From the NCBI RefSeq assembly GCF_039555755.1, contig NZ_CP154631.1, positions 3,286,001 to 3,350,000 on the forward strand: a stretch of DNA of 64,000 nucleotides, read 5' to 3'. A program made the translations under genes and the position numbers. This document shows, piece after piece, positions 35,504 through 44,112 of this stretch. The stretch is from Pseudomonas sediminis (GTDB taxonomy: Bacteria; Pseudomonadota; Gammaproteobacteria; Pseudomonadales; Pseudomonadaceae). The notes under the pieces were generated by a model. It was not told the origin of the DNA and ran no database searches. It was given only the letters and a program-made list of their open reading frames with translations. The first letter of the stretch is position 1. Each line of letters opens with the position of its first letter.

Positions 35504-35532
35504 GCAGGTGCCTTCCTTATATAAGGGGTCGC

Positions 35533-35582
35533 AGGGTGCGCCGTGCGCACCGTTTCGGTTCATGGTGCGCATGGCGCACCCT
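35533..35582. repeat. Inverted repeat, second copy
   Basis: Arms 35533-35551 and 35564-35582 (AGGGTGCGCCGTGCGCACC) pair with one mismatch around a 12-base loop. Same family as 6092-6149. It lies between the glnD start and the map stop on the minus strand. Confidence 0.75.
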
Positions 35583-35587
35583 ACGAG

Positions 35588-36376
35588 TCAGTGGCCAGCT
35601 GAGGTGCGTGCGATGGTGTCATCGCTGCGCAGGGTGAAAATCTCGTAGCCATCGGCGGTGACCAGCACGGTGTGCTCCCATTGCGCCGAGAGCTTGCGGT
35701 CCTTGGTGATGGCGGTCCAGCCGTCGCCGAGCAGGCGGGTTTCCGGGCGACCCTGGTTGATCATCGGCTCGATGGTGAAGGTCATGCCTTCCTTGAGCTC
35801 CATGCCGGTGCCGGCCTTGCCGTAATGCAGCACCTGCGGCTCCTCGTGGAACACGGCGCCAATGCCATGGCCGCAGTATTCGCGGACCACGGAGAAACCG
35901 TTCTTTTCCGCGTGCTTCTGGATCACTTCGCCGATATCGCCCAGGCGGGTGCCCGGCTTGACCAGCTCGATGCCTTTATACATGCACTCCTGGGTGACCT
36001 TGGTCAGGCGCTCAGCCCATTCGGCGACCTTTCCGACCATGAACATCTTGCTGGTATCGCCGTGGTAGCCGTCCTTGATCACGGTCACGTCGATGTTCAG
36101 CACGTCACCGTCTTTCAGCGGCTTGTCGTTAGGGATGCCGTGGCACACCACGTGGTTGATCGAGGTGCAGATCGACTTGGGAAAGCCCTTGTAGTTGAGC
36201 GGGGCGGGAATCGCCTGCTGCACGTTGACGATATAGTCATGGCAGATGCGATCCAGTTCTTCGGTGGTGACGCCCGGCTTGACGTGCTCGCCGATCATCT
36301 CCAGCACTTCGGCGGCCAGGCGACCAGCGACGCGCATTTTCTCGATTTCTTCGGCGGATTTGATGGTGACGGTCAT
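35588..36376 (-). CDS. map: Methionine aminopeptidase, type I
   Basis: Removes the initiator methionine from nascent proteins. It has 262 residues. All pita-bread metal and substrate residues are present: His79, Asp96, Asp107, His170, Glu203 and Glu234. The ATG at 36376 (MTVTIKSAEEIEKMR) follows GAGAG at workable spacing; the longer frame is not conserved. It is divergent from rpsB, the classic arrangement in gammaproteobacteria, with about 280 bases between the starts. Confidence 0.97.
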   Translation of the reverse strand: MTVTIKSAEEIEKMRVAGRLAAEVLEMIGEHVKPGVTTEELDRICHDYIVNVQQAIPAPLNYKGFPKSICTSINHVVCHGIPNDKPLKDGDVLNIDVTVIKDGYHGDTSKMFMVGKVAEWAERLTKVTQECMYKGIELVKPGTRLGDIGEVIQKHAEKNGFSVVREYCGHGIGAVFHEEPQVLHYGKAGTGMELKEGMTFTIEPMINQGRPETRLLGDGWTAITKDRKLSAQWEHTVLVTADGYEIFTLRSDDTIARTSAGH

Positions 36377-36512
36377 ATGAAGCTCTCGGGCACGAACGGA
36401 AAGGGCGATATAGTAGCAGCTTCGCCGTGCCAGCCCCAAAGGGCGGCGCAACCGCTGCAGGGCGTTACTGCGTTATTTGCCGGCTTTTGTAGCCTGAGCC
36501 TGCTTTGTGTGG

Positions 36513-36659
36513 TATAAAACGCGCCGCTTTACGGGCACAAAGCCCGAAAGCTTAAACCCACACACGTATCGACACGGTTTCCTGGGTGCCTTTCGACAAG
36601 TTCGAGGGTTGGAGGCTGGGATACGTGGAGGCCTAACCCGACTTACTCAAGGAACTATC
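36513..36659 (+). promoter_or_regulatory. rpsB promoter box and leader
   Basis: TATAAA at 36513-36518 (GGTATAAAAC) is a likely -10; I see no good -35 at 17 bases. The following ~140 bases contain several short hairpins, for example GGGCACAAAGCCC at 36533-36545. In gammaproteobacteria the rpsB leader binds S2 for autoregulation and includes the t44/tff RNA region. I infer the same here from position only. Confidence 0.5.
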
Positions 36660-37400
36660 ATGTCCCAAGTCAACATGCGCGATATGCTGAAGGCCGGTGT
36701 GCACTTCGGCCACCAGACCCGTTACTGGAACCCGAAAATGGGCAAGTACATTTTCGGCGCGCGCAACAAGATTCACATCATCAACCTCGAAAAAACCCTG
36801 CCGATGTTCAACGACGCCCTGTCGTTCGTTGAAAAGCTGGCTGCTGGCAAGAACAAGATCCTGTTCGTCGGCACCAAGCGTTCCGCTGGCAAGATCGTTC
36901 GCGAAGAAGCTGCTCGTTGCAACTCGCCGTTCGTCGATCACCGCTGGTTGGGCGGCATGTTGACCAACTACAAAACCATCCGCGCCTCGATCAAGCGTCT
37001 GCGTGAGCTGGAAGTTCAGTCCCAGGACGGTACTTTCGCCAAACTGACCAAGAAAGAAGCCCTGATGCGTTCGCGTGATCTGGAAAAACTGGATCGCAGC
37101 CTGGGCGGTATCAAGGACATGGGCGGCCTGCCGGACGCTCTGTTCGTGATCGACGTTGATCACGAGCGCATCGCTATCACCGAAGCCAACAAACTGGGTA
37201 TCCCGGTCATCGGCATCGTCGATACCAACAGCAGCCCGGAAGGCGTTGACTACATCATCCCGGGTAACGACGACGCCATCCGCGCCATCCAGCTGTACAT
37301 GGGTGCGATGGCTGACGCCGTGATCCGTGGTCGCAGCAACGCTGGCGGCGCGACTGAAGAGTTCGTCGAAGAAGCCGCGGCCGAGAGCGCCGAAGGCTGA
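36660..37400 (+). CDS. rpsB: 30S ribosomal protein S2
   Basis: Small-subunit ribosomal protein S2, 246 residues. The family N-terminus [19 protein letters not shown] and signatures [20 protein letters not shown] and [17 protein letters not shown] are present. The ATG at 36660 has AAGGAAC upstream; the longer frame is leader sequence. A terminator-like hairpin separates it from tsf, so the two are cotranscribed only by read-through. Confidence 0.98.
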   Translation: MSQVNMRDMLKAGVHFGHQTRYWNPKMGKYIFGARNKIHIINLEKTLPMFNDALSFVEKLAAGKNKILFVGTKRSAGKIVREEAARCNSPFVDHRWLGGMLTNYKTIRASIKRLRELEVQSQDGTFAKLTKKEALMRSRDLEKLDRSLGGIKDMGGLPDALFVIDVDHERIAITEANKLGIPVIGIVDTNSSPEGVDYIIPGNDDAIRAIQLYMGAMADAVIRGRSNAGGATEEFVEEAAAESAEG

Positions 37401-37439
37401 GCGGTAACGCCAAGCATTTAGCGTTATGCGCTGTGCAAG

Positions 37440-37461
37440 AAGGGGGCTAGGCCCCCTTTTT
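37440..37461 (+). terminator. Internal terminator/attenuator between rpsB and tsf
   Basis: 8-bp perfect stem AAGGGGGC (37440-37447) with GCCCCCTT (37451-37458), loop TAG, T-run to 37461. It lies inside the rpsB-tsf operon and would set a higher S2 than EF-Ts transcript level. Confidence 0.85.
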
Positions 37462-37511
37462 GCCACTCAAAGATTTGATTTGGTTGAAGACCTACCGAGA
37501 GGATTTTCAAG

Positions 37512-38375
37512 ATGGCAGAAATTACTGCAGCCCTGGTTAAAGAACTGCGCGAGCGTACCGGCCAAGGCATGATGGAATGCAAGAAGGCTCTGGTTGCCGC
37601 TGGTGGCGACATCGAGAAAGCCATTGATGACATGCGCGCTTCCGGTGCCATCAAGGCTGCAAAAAAGGCTGGCAACATCGCCGCTGAAGGCTCCATCGCA
37701 GTTCGCGTCGAGGGTGGCCGTGGCGTGATCATCGAAGTCAACTCGCAGACCGACTTCCTTGCTCTGCAGGACGACTTCAAGGCCTTCGTCAAGGAAAGCA
37801 TCGACGAAGCCTTCGAAAAGAACCTGACCGACGCTGCTCCGCTGATCGCTTCCCGCGAGTCGGCTCGTGAGGCGCTGGTTGCCAAGTGCGGCGAGAATGT
37901 CAACATCCGTCGTCTGACCGCTGTTTCCGGTGAAACCGTTGGTGCCTACCTGCACGGCCACCGCATCGGTGTTCTGGTTGTCCTGAAAGGCGGCAACGAC
38001 GAGCTGGCCAAGCACGTTGCCATGCACGTTGCCGCTTCCAACCCGGCTGTTGTTTCCCCGGACCAGGTTTCCGAGGAGCTGGTTGCCAAGGAAAAAGAAA
38101 TCTTCCTGCAGCTGAACGCCGAGAAGATCGCCGGCAAGCCGGAAAACATCGTCGAGAACATGGTCAAAGGCCGTATCGCCAAGTTCCTGGCCGAAGCCAG
38201 CCTGGTTGAGCAAGCCTTCATCATGGATCCGGAAGTCAAGGTCGGTGATCTGGTCAAGAAAGCCGGTGCAGAAGTCGTTTCCTTCGTTCGTTACGAAGTG
38301 GGCGAGGGCATCGAGAAGGCCGAGACCGACTTCGCTGCCGAAGTTGCCGCTCAGGTTGCTGCCAGCAAGCAGTAA
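37512..38375 (+). CDS. tsf: Translation elongation factor Ts
   Basis: Guanine nucleotide exchange factor for EF-Tu, 287 residues. An N-terminal UBA-like region ITAALVKELRERTGQGMMECKKAL is followed by the conserved NSQTDF motif (residues 76-81) that disrupts the Mg site of EF-Tu, then two core subdomains. The RBS GAGAGG is just upstream of the ATG. A hairpin with a poor T-run follows (38401-38430), then pyrH. Confidence 0.98.
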   Translation: MAEITAALVKELRERTGQGMMECKKALVAAGGDIEKAIDDMRASGAIKAAKKAGNIAAEGSIAVRVEGGRGVIIEVNSQTDFLALQDDFKAFVKESIDEAFEKNLTDAAPLIASRESAREALVAKCGENVNIRRLTAVSGETVGAYLHGHRIGVLVVLKGGNDELAKHVAMHVAASNPAVVSPDQVSEELVAKEKEIFLQLNAEKIAGKPENIVENMVKGRIAKFLAEASLVEQAFIMDPEVKVGDLVKKAGAEVVSFVRYEVGEGIEKAETDFAAEVAAQVAASKQ

Positions 38376-38400
38376 TCGGCGGTTAGGCCAGTTGTCCCAG

Positions 38401-38430
38401 AGAGGCTGCCCGCTTGCGCGTGCAGCCTCT
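38401..38430 (+). terminator. Terminator-like hairpin after tsf
   Basis: 9-bp perfect stem AGAGGCTGC with GCAGCCTCT around a 12-base GC-rich loop, followed only by TTG. It may be a weak terminator or pause before pyrH. Confidence 0.6.
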
Positions 38431-38563
38431 TTGCCGAATAAGGGGCGACAAATGTACAAACGGCCGTGCAACCTACGGTCGCCGGCAGGTTCGAAGTGCC
38501 GGATAATTGCAGCGCCTAGATGCGTTGCCCAAGAATTTCATATCGCCGCAGGAGAGACTTGCA

Positions 38564-39307
38564 ATGGCTCAGCAGACAACTGGTCGCCAACCTCGCTACA
38601 AACGCATTCTGCTCAAACTTAGCGGCGAAGCCCTGATGGGCTCGGAAGATTTCGGTATCGACCCTAAGGTGCTCGACCGCATGGCGCTTGAAGTCGGCCA
38701 ACTGGTCGGTATCGGCGTGCAGGTCGGCCTGGTGATCGGTGGCGGTAACCTGTTCCGCGGTGCGGCGCTTTCCGCTGCCGGCATGGATCGCGTTACCGGT
38801 GACCACATGGGCATGCTGGCGACCGTGATGAACGCGCTGGCCATGCGTGATGCGCTGGAGCGCTCGAACATCCCGGCCATCGTCATGTCGGCGATTTCCA
38901 TGGTCGGCGTGACCGATCATTACGATCGCCGCAAGGCCATGCGTCACCTGAAGACGGGTGAAGTGGTGATCTTCGCCGCGGGCACCGGCAACCCCTTCTT
39001 TACCACCGATTCGGCTGCCTGCCTGCGCGCCATCGAGATCGATGCCGACGTGGTTCTGAAGGCGACCAAGGTCGATGGCGTGTACACTGCCGACCCGTTC
39101 AAGGACCCGCATGCCGAGAAGTTCGAGCGCCTGACCTATGACGAAGTGCTCGATCGCAAGCTGGGCGTGATGGATCTGACCGCCATCTGCCTGTGCCGCG
39201 ATCACAACATGCCGCTGCGGGTCTTCAACATGAACAAGCCCGGCGCCCTGCTGAACGTTGTAGTGGGTGGCGCCGAAGGAACTCTGATCGAGGAGGATGC
39301 ACAATGA
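38564..39307 (+). CDS. pyrH: UMP kinase
   Basis: Hexameric uridylate kinase phosphorylating UMP to UDP, 247 residues. The amino-acid-kinase fold shows KLSGEALMG, the GGGNLFRG loop, and [14 protein letters not shown], all diagnostic. The ATG at 38564 has GGAGAG upstream; the longer frame is untranslated leader. It overlaps frr by ATGA, the usual coupling of these two genes. Confidence 0.97.
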   Translation: MAQQTTGRQPRYKRILLKLSGEALMGSEDFGIDPKVLDRMALEVGQLVGIGVQVGLVIGGGNLFRGAALSAAGMDRVTGDHMGMLATVMNALAMRDALERSNIPAIVMSAISMVGVTDHYDRRKAMRHLKTGEVVIFAAGTGNPFFTTDSAACLRAIEIDADVVLKATKVDGVYTADPFKDPHAEKFERLTYDEVLDRKLGVMDLTAICLCRDHNMPLRVFNMNKPGALLNVVVGGAEGTLIEEDAQ

Positions 39308-39861
39308 TCAACGACATCAAGAAAGACGCTCAGGAGCGCATGAGCAAGTCCCTGGAGGCTCTGGGCCGTAACCTGGCTTCCATTCGTACCGGTCGTGCCC
39401 ATCCGAGCATTCTCGACAGCATCAAGGTCCCGGCATGGGGCAGCGACATGCCGCTCAATCAGGTAGCCGCGATCACCGTCGAAGATGCGCGCACCCTGAA
39501 GATCGTCGCTCACGACAAGAACCTTAGTGCCGCCATCGAGAAGGCCATCCTGACTTCCGACCTGGGCCTGAACCCGAGCAGCGCCGGCACTACCATTCGC
39601 GTGCCGATGCCAGCCCTGACCGAGGAAACCCGCAAGGGCTACACCAAGCAAGCGCGTGGGGTTGCTGAGGATGCCAAGGTCGCGGTGCGCAATGTGCGTC
39701 GTGATGCCCTGGCCGAGCTGAAGAAACTGTCCAAGGCCAAGGAAATCAGCGAAGACGAAGAGCGTCGTGCCGCTGACGAGCTGCAGAAAATCACCGACAA
39801 GTTCATCGGTGATGTAGATAAGGCGCTCGAGGTTAAAGAAGCGGACCTGATGGCCGTTTGA
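39304..39861 (+). CDS. frr: Ribosome recycling factor
   Basis: Splits the post-termination ribosome with EF-G. It has 185 residues, the exact usual length. The family pattern [11 protein letters not shown] (residues 28-38) and the C-terminal helix [22 protein letters not shown] are intact. The start overlaps the pyrH stop. uppS follows after 17 bases. Confidence 0.98.
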   Translation: MINDIKKDAQERMSKSLEALGRNLASIRTGRAHPSILDSIKVPAWGSDMPLNQVAAITVEDARTLKIVAHDKNLSAAIEKAILTSDLGLNPSSAGTTIRVPMPALTEETRKGYTKQARGVAEDAKVAVRNVRRDALAELKKLSKAKEISEDEERRAADELQKITDKFIGDVDKALEVKEADLMAV

Positions 39862-39878
39862 CGGTTGGGCGCCCATAC

Positions 39879-40625
39879 ATGGACAAGAACAAGCAGGGGG
39901 CGGTGCCGCGGCATGTCGCCATCATTATGGATGGCAACAACCGCTGGGCGAAGAAGCGCCTGTTGCCTGGTGTGGCAGGGCACAAGGCCGGGGTCGATGC
40001 GGTTCGCGCGGTAATCGAAGTCTGTGCCGAGTCGGGTGTCGAGGTGCTAACCCTGTTCGCCTTTTCCAGTGAAAACTGGCAGCGCCCGGCCGAAGAGGTC
40101 GGCGCGCTGATGGAGTTGTTCCTCGGTGCGCTGCGTCGTGAGGCTAAGCGCCTATTGGATAACGAGATCAGTCTGCGCATTATCGGGGACCGCTCGCGGT
40201 TTCATCCCGAGTTGCAGGCGGCCATGCGCGACGCCGAGCTGCTGACAGCCGGAAACCGTCGTTTCACCTTGCAGATCGCTGCCAACTACGGCGGTCAGTG
40301 GGATATCGCTCAGGCCGCTCAGCGTTTGGCCCGTGAAGTGCAGGCAGGCCATCTGCAGCCTGAAGACATCACGCCGCAATTGCTTCAGGGCTGCCTGGCC
40401 ACCGGTGACCTGCCGTTACCCGACCTGTGCATTCGCACTGGCGGCGAGCACCGCATCAGCAACTTCCTTCTCTGGCAGTTCGCTTACAGCGAACTGTACT
40501 TTTCCGACCTCTATTGGCCGGACTTCAAGCATGAGGCCATGCGCAAGGCGCTGGCCGATTTCGCTACCCGCCAGCGTCGCTTCGGCAAGACCAGCGAGCA
40601 GGTGGAAGCTGAGGCGCGCTCTTAA
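39879..40625 (+). CDS. uppS: Undecaprenyl diphosphate synthase
   Basis: Cis-prenyltransferase making C55 undecaprenyl diphosphate for peptidoglycan and O-antigen carriers. It has 248 residues. Catalytic Asp18 lies in IIMDGNNRWAK; FSSENWQRP and the C-terminal RTGGEHRISNFLLWQ are intact. I use the ATG at 39879 because it opens the family N-terminus; the upstream TTG overlapping frr is less likely. The ribosome site is weak, so it may rely on coupling. The stop overlaps the cdsA start by one base. Confidence 0.96.
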   Translation: MDKNKQGAVPRHVAIIMDGNNRWAKKRLLPGVAGHKAGVDAVRAVIEVCAESGVEVLTLFAFSSENWQRPAEEVGALMELFLGALRREAKRLLDNEISLRIIGDRSRFHPELQAAMRDAELLTAGNRRFTLQIAANYGGQWDIAQAAQRLAREVQAGHLQPEDITPQLLQGCLATGDLPLPDLCIRTGGEHRISNFLLWQFAYSELYFSDLYWPDFKHEAMRKALADFATRQRRFGKTSEQVEAEARS

Positions 40626-41440
40626 TGCTCAAACAACGAATCATCACGGCTTTGGTGCTGTTGCCCATTGCCCTGGGCGGTTTTTTTCTGCTCGATGGCG
40701 GTGCCTTTGCCCTGTTCATCGGTGCAGTGGTCACGCTGGGTGCCTGGGAATGGGCGCGGCTGGCAGGGTTCGAGGCGCAGTCGTTGCGTGTGGCCTATGC
40801 GGCTGCAGTGGCTGTATTGCTCGGCCTGCTGTACTTGGTCCCGACCGTTGCTCCAGTAGTGTTGGCGGTGGCCGTGCTGTGGTGGTTACTCGCCACCTTT
40901 CTGGTAATGACTTACCCCGATAGCAGTCGTTTCTGGGGCGGGGTGCCGGGGCGTTTGCTGATTGGTTTGCTGATTCTGCTGCCGGCTTGGCAGGGGCTGG
41001 TTCTGCTCAAGCAGTGGCCGCAAGCCAATGCGCTGATCATCGCCGTGATGGTGTTGGTCTGGGGCGCGGACATTGGTGCTTACTTTTCCGGAAAAACCTT
41101 TGGCAAGCGCAAACTGGCGCCCAAAGTCAGCCCAGGCAAGAGTTGGGAAGGGCTCTATGGTGGTCTCGTAGCCAGTCTGTTGATCACTCTGTTGGTCGGG
41201 CTGCAACAGGGCTGGTCCGCTGTTGGGTTGCTGCTGGCTCTTGCCGGTGCTGCCGTGGTGGTGCTGATTTCCGTGGTTGGCGACTTGACTGAAAGCATGT
41301 TCAAGCGTCAGTCCGGGATCAAGGACAGCAGCAATCTGCTGCCGGGTCACGGCGGTGTACTGGATCGCATCGACAGCCTGACGGCAGCCATTCCGTTGTT
41401 CGCCACACTGCTCTGGTTGGCGGGTTGGGGTTCGCTGTGA
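40625..41440 (+). CDS. cdsA: Phosphatidate cytidylyltransferase
   Basis: Inner-membrane enzyme forming CDP-diacylglycerol from phosphatidate and CTP. It has 271 residues with about eight hydrophobic helices. The C-terminal signature [20 protein letters not shown] with [14 protein letters not shown] matches the CDP-DAG synthase pattern with its metal-binding acids. Start and stop are both coupled to neighbours (TAATG with uppS, GTGA with dxr). Confidence 0.96.
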   Translation: MLKQRIITALVLLPIALGGFFLLDGGAFALFIGAVVTLGAWEWARLAGFEAQSLRVAYAAAVAVLLGLLYLVPTVAPVVLAVAVLWWLLATFLVMTYPDSSRFWGGVPGRLLIGLLILLPAWQGLVLLKQWPQANALIIAVMVLVWGADIGAYFSGKTFGKRKLAPKVSPGKSWEGLYGGLVASLLITLLVGLQQGWSAVGLLLALAGAAVVVLISVVGDLTESMFKRQSGIKDSSNLLPGHGGVLDRIDSLTAAIPLFATLLWLAGWGSL

Positions 41441-42621
41441 GCGCAGTGCAGCAGGTCACCGTGCTGGGGGCAACTGGCTCCATCGGCCTCAGCACCCTGG
41501 ATGTGATCGCGCGCCATCCTGAGCGCTACAGCGTCTTCGCGCTGACGGGCTTCTCGCGTCTGGCAGAGCTGCAGGTGCTGTGCGTGCAGTATCGCCCGCG
41601 CTACGCGGTGGTGCCTGATGCCGATTCAGCGCTCGAGCTGCAGAACAATCTGCGCGCTGCCGGGCTGACGACCGAAGTGCTGGTTGGTGAAGCAGGGCTG
41701 TGCGCCGTCTCTGCCGACGCCGCTGTCGATTGCGTAATGGCGGCCATTGTCGGTGCGGCAGGCCTCCGGCCGACGCTGGCGGCGGTGCAGGCTGGCAAGA
41801 AGGTGCTGCTGGCCAACAAGGAAGCGTTGGTGATGTCCGGCGCCTTGTTCATGCAGGCGGTCAAGCAGAGCGGGGCGGTGCTGCTGCCCATCGATAGCGA
41901 GCACAACGCGATTTTCCAATGCTTGCCGGGCGACTATTCGCGCGGTCTGCAGGCGGTCGGTGTGCGTCGCGTACTGCTGACGGCTTCCGGTGGACCTTTT
42001 CGCGAAACGCCGCTGGCCGACCTGGAACGTGTCACGCCGGAGCAGGCGTGCGCGCATCCGAACTGGTCGATGGGGCGCAAGATCTCGGTCGATTCGGCCA
42101 GCATGATGAACAAGGGGCTCGAGTCGATCGAAGCTTGCTGGCTATTCGATGCCCGTCCCGAGCAGATCGAGGTGGTCATCCACCGGCAGAGCGTGATTCA
42201 TTCGCTGGTCGATTACATCGACGGTTCGGTACTGGCCCAGCTGGGTAATCCGGACATGCGCACGCCCATCGCGCATGCTTTGGCCTGGCCGGAGCGTATT
42301 GACTCGGGCGTATCGCCTCTGGATCTGTTTACCGTCGGTCGACTGGATTTCGAACGTCCCGACGAGCAGCGGTTCCCCTGTTTGCGCCTGGCGCGTGAGG
42401 CGGCGCAGGTCGGCGGCAGTGCGCCGGCGATGCTCAACGCGGTCAATGAGGTGGCAGTCGAGGCTTTCCTGCAGCGGCGCATCCGTTTCACTGATATCGC
42501 GCGTATGATTGAGTCCGTGTTGAACGCCCAGCCTGTGCAGGCTGTCGAAGCGCTCGACGCAGTATTCGAGGCCGATGCCCGTGCGCGTGAACTGGCTGGG
42601 CAGTGGCTCGTTGGTCGTTGA
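41437..42621 (+). CDS. dxr: 1-deoxy-D-xylulose 5-phosphate reductoisomerase
   Basis: Second step of the MEP isoprenoid pathway, converting DXP to MEP with NADPH. It has 394 residues from the GTG at 41437. That GTG overlaps the cdsA stop as GTGA and gives the normal N-terminus before GATGSIG (residues 11-17). Active-site segments [12 protein letters not shown] with metal acids, [21 protein letters not shown] and [15 protein letters not shown] are intact. ispD of the same pathway lies at 61714. A TTG further upstream is possible but not needed. Confidence 0.96.
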   Translation: MSAVQQVTVLGATGSIGLSTLDVIARHPERYSVFALTGFSRLAELQVLCVQYRPRYAVVPDADSALELQNNLRAAGLTTEVLVGEAGLCAVSADAAVDCVMAAIVGAAGLRPTLAAVQAGKKVLLANKEALVMSGALFMQAVKQSGAVLLPIDSEHNAIFQCLPGDYSRGLQAVGVRRVLLTASGGPFRETPLADLERVTPEQACAHPNWSMGRKISVDSASMMNKGLESIEACWLFDARPEQIEVVIHRQSVIHSLVDYIDGSVLAQLGNPDMRTPIAHALAWPERIDSGVSPLDLFTVGRLDFERPDEQRFPCLRLAREAAQVGGSAPAMLNAVNEVAVEAFLQRRIRFTDIARMIESVLNAQPVQAVEALDAVFEADARARELAGQWLVGR

Positions 42622-42674
42622 TCACGCCGGCGTTGGTCTTGTACTAGAGCGGCTCGTAGGGCTGGAGAAGTGAA

Positions 42675-44027
42675 ATGAGTGGGTTGTACATGCTGGTTGG
42701 CACCCTGATCGCACTGGGTGTCCTGGTCACCTTTCACGAGTACGGACACTTCTGGGTGGCTCGCCGCTGCGGCGTCAAGGTGCTGCGCTTTTCCGTCGGC
42801 TTCGGTACGCCATTGTTGCGCTGGCACGACCGCCAGGGCACTGAGTTTGTCGTAGCAGCCATTCCTCTGGGCGGCTACGTCAAGATGCTCGATGAGCGCG
42901 AGGGCGATGTACCGCCCGAACTGGTCGAGCAGTCCTTCAATCGCAAGAGTGTACGCCAGCGCATCGCCATTGTTGCCGCTGGCCCGCTGGCCAATTTCCT
43001 GCTGGCGCTGCTGTTCTTCTGGTTCGTCGCCATGCTCGGCAGTCAGCAGGTTAGGCCGGTGATCGGTGGCGTGCAGCCGGACAGCCTGGCGGAAGTGGCC
43101 GGGCTGCGTGCTGGGCAGGAGATCGTTGCAGTCAACGGCGAGGCCACCAGTGGTTGGGCGGCGGTCAATCTGCAGCTGGTAAGGCGTCTGGGCGAGAGCG
43201 GTACGCTCGATCTGCGCGTGCTCGAGCCGGGCTCCACGGTTGAAACGCCCAAGCAGGTGCAATTGGATAACTGGTTGCGCGGCGTCGACGAGCCGGACCC
43301 GATTGGCTCGCTGGGGATTCGCCCCTGGCGCCCAGTGCTGGAGCCGGTGTTGGCTGAGCTCGATCCGAAAGGGCCGGCGCAGGCTGCGGGTTTGCAGGCT
43401 GGGGATCGTTTGTTGGCGCTCGATGGGGAACCACTGCCTGACTGGCAGGCTCTGGTCGATCGTGTACGCGCCTTGCCGGGCGAGGCGATCACCTTGCGTA
43501 TCGAGCGTGACGGACAGGCACGTGATGTCGAGCTGACCCTGGCTGCGCGTGGCGAGGGTGAAGCCCGCAGTGGTTATCTGGGGGCGGGCGTACAGGGCGT
43601 CGAATGGCCGCCCGAGATGTTGCGCGAGGTGCGCTACGGTCCGCTCGATGGCGTCGTCGAGGGCATGCGTCAAACCTGGTCCATGAGCCTGCTGACCCTC
43701 GATTCCCTCAAGAAAATGCTGTTCGGTGAGCTCTCGGTAAAAAACTTGAGTGGGCCGATAACCATTGCTAAAGTGGCGGGCGCTTCAGCTGAGTCAGGGC
43801 TGGGGGATTTCCTGAAATTCCTTGCATATCTGAGTATTAGCCTGGGGGTTCTCAATCTGCTGCCCATTCCTGTACTGGATGGTGGGCATCTGCTGTTTTA
43901 TCTGGTCGAGTGGGTGCGTGGTCGCCCCTTGTCTGAGCGGGTTCAGGGTTGGGGGATGCAGATCGGCATCAGTCTGGTCATCGGGGTCATGTTGCTTGCC
44001 CTGGTCAACGACCTCAGCCGCCTGTGA
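42675..44027 (+). CDS. rseP: Site-2 protease RseP
   Basis: Intramembrane zinc protease that cleaves the anti-sigma factor (MucA/RseA) in the envelope stress response. It has 450 residues. The zinc motif HEYGH is at 21-25 in the first helix; two PDZ domains fill about 110-300, and the third motif NLLPIPVLDGGHLLFY supplies the metal Asp. About four helices in total. In Pseudomonas it controls AlgU release and so alginate. It precedes bamA by 85 bases. Confidence 0.96.
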   Translation: MSGLYMLVGTLIALGVLVTFHEYGHFWVARRCGVKVLRFSVGFGTPLLRWHDRQGTEFVVAAIPLGGYVKMLDEREGDVPPELVEQSFNRKSVRQRIAIVAAGPLANFLLALLFFWFVAMLGSQQVRPVIGGVQPDSLAEVAGLRAGQEIVAVNGEATSGWAAVNLQLVRRLGESGTLDLRVLEPGSTVETPKQVQLDNWLRGVDEPDPIGSLGIRPWRPVLEPVLAELDPKGPAQAAGLQAGDRLLALDGEPLPDWQALVDRVRALPGEAITLRIERDGQARDVELTLAARGEGEARSGYLGAGVQGVEWPPEMLREVRYGPLDGVVEGMRQTWSMSLLTLDSLKKMLFGELSVKNLSGPITIAKVAGASAESGLGDFLKFLAYLSISLGVLNLLPIPVLDGGHLLFYLVEWVRGRPLSERVQGWGMQIGISLVIGVMLLALVNDLSRL

Positions 44028-44112
44028 GCACTGCTGAATACGTTCTTGAGATTTAAAAGAAGTGTCGCCTAAGCGGCAGTTTTTATCGTCAGTTGGAATA
44101 AGAAAGGACTTC

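Noticed and set aside
42213..43673. 486-codon minus-strand frame over dxr and rseP
   Set aside because: Crosses two intact genes in reverse; composition of a shadow frame.
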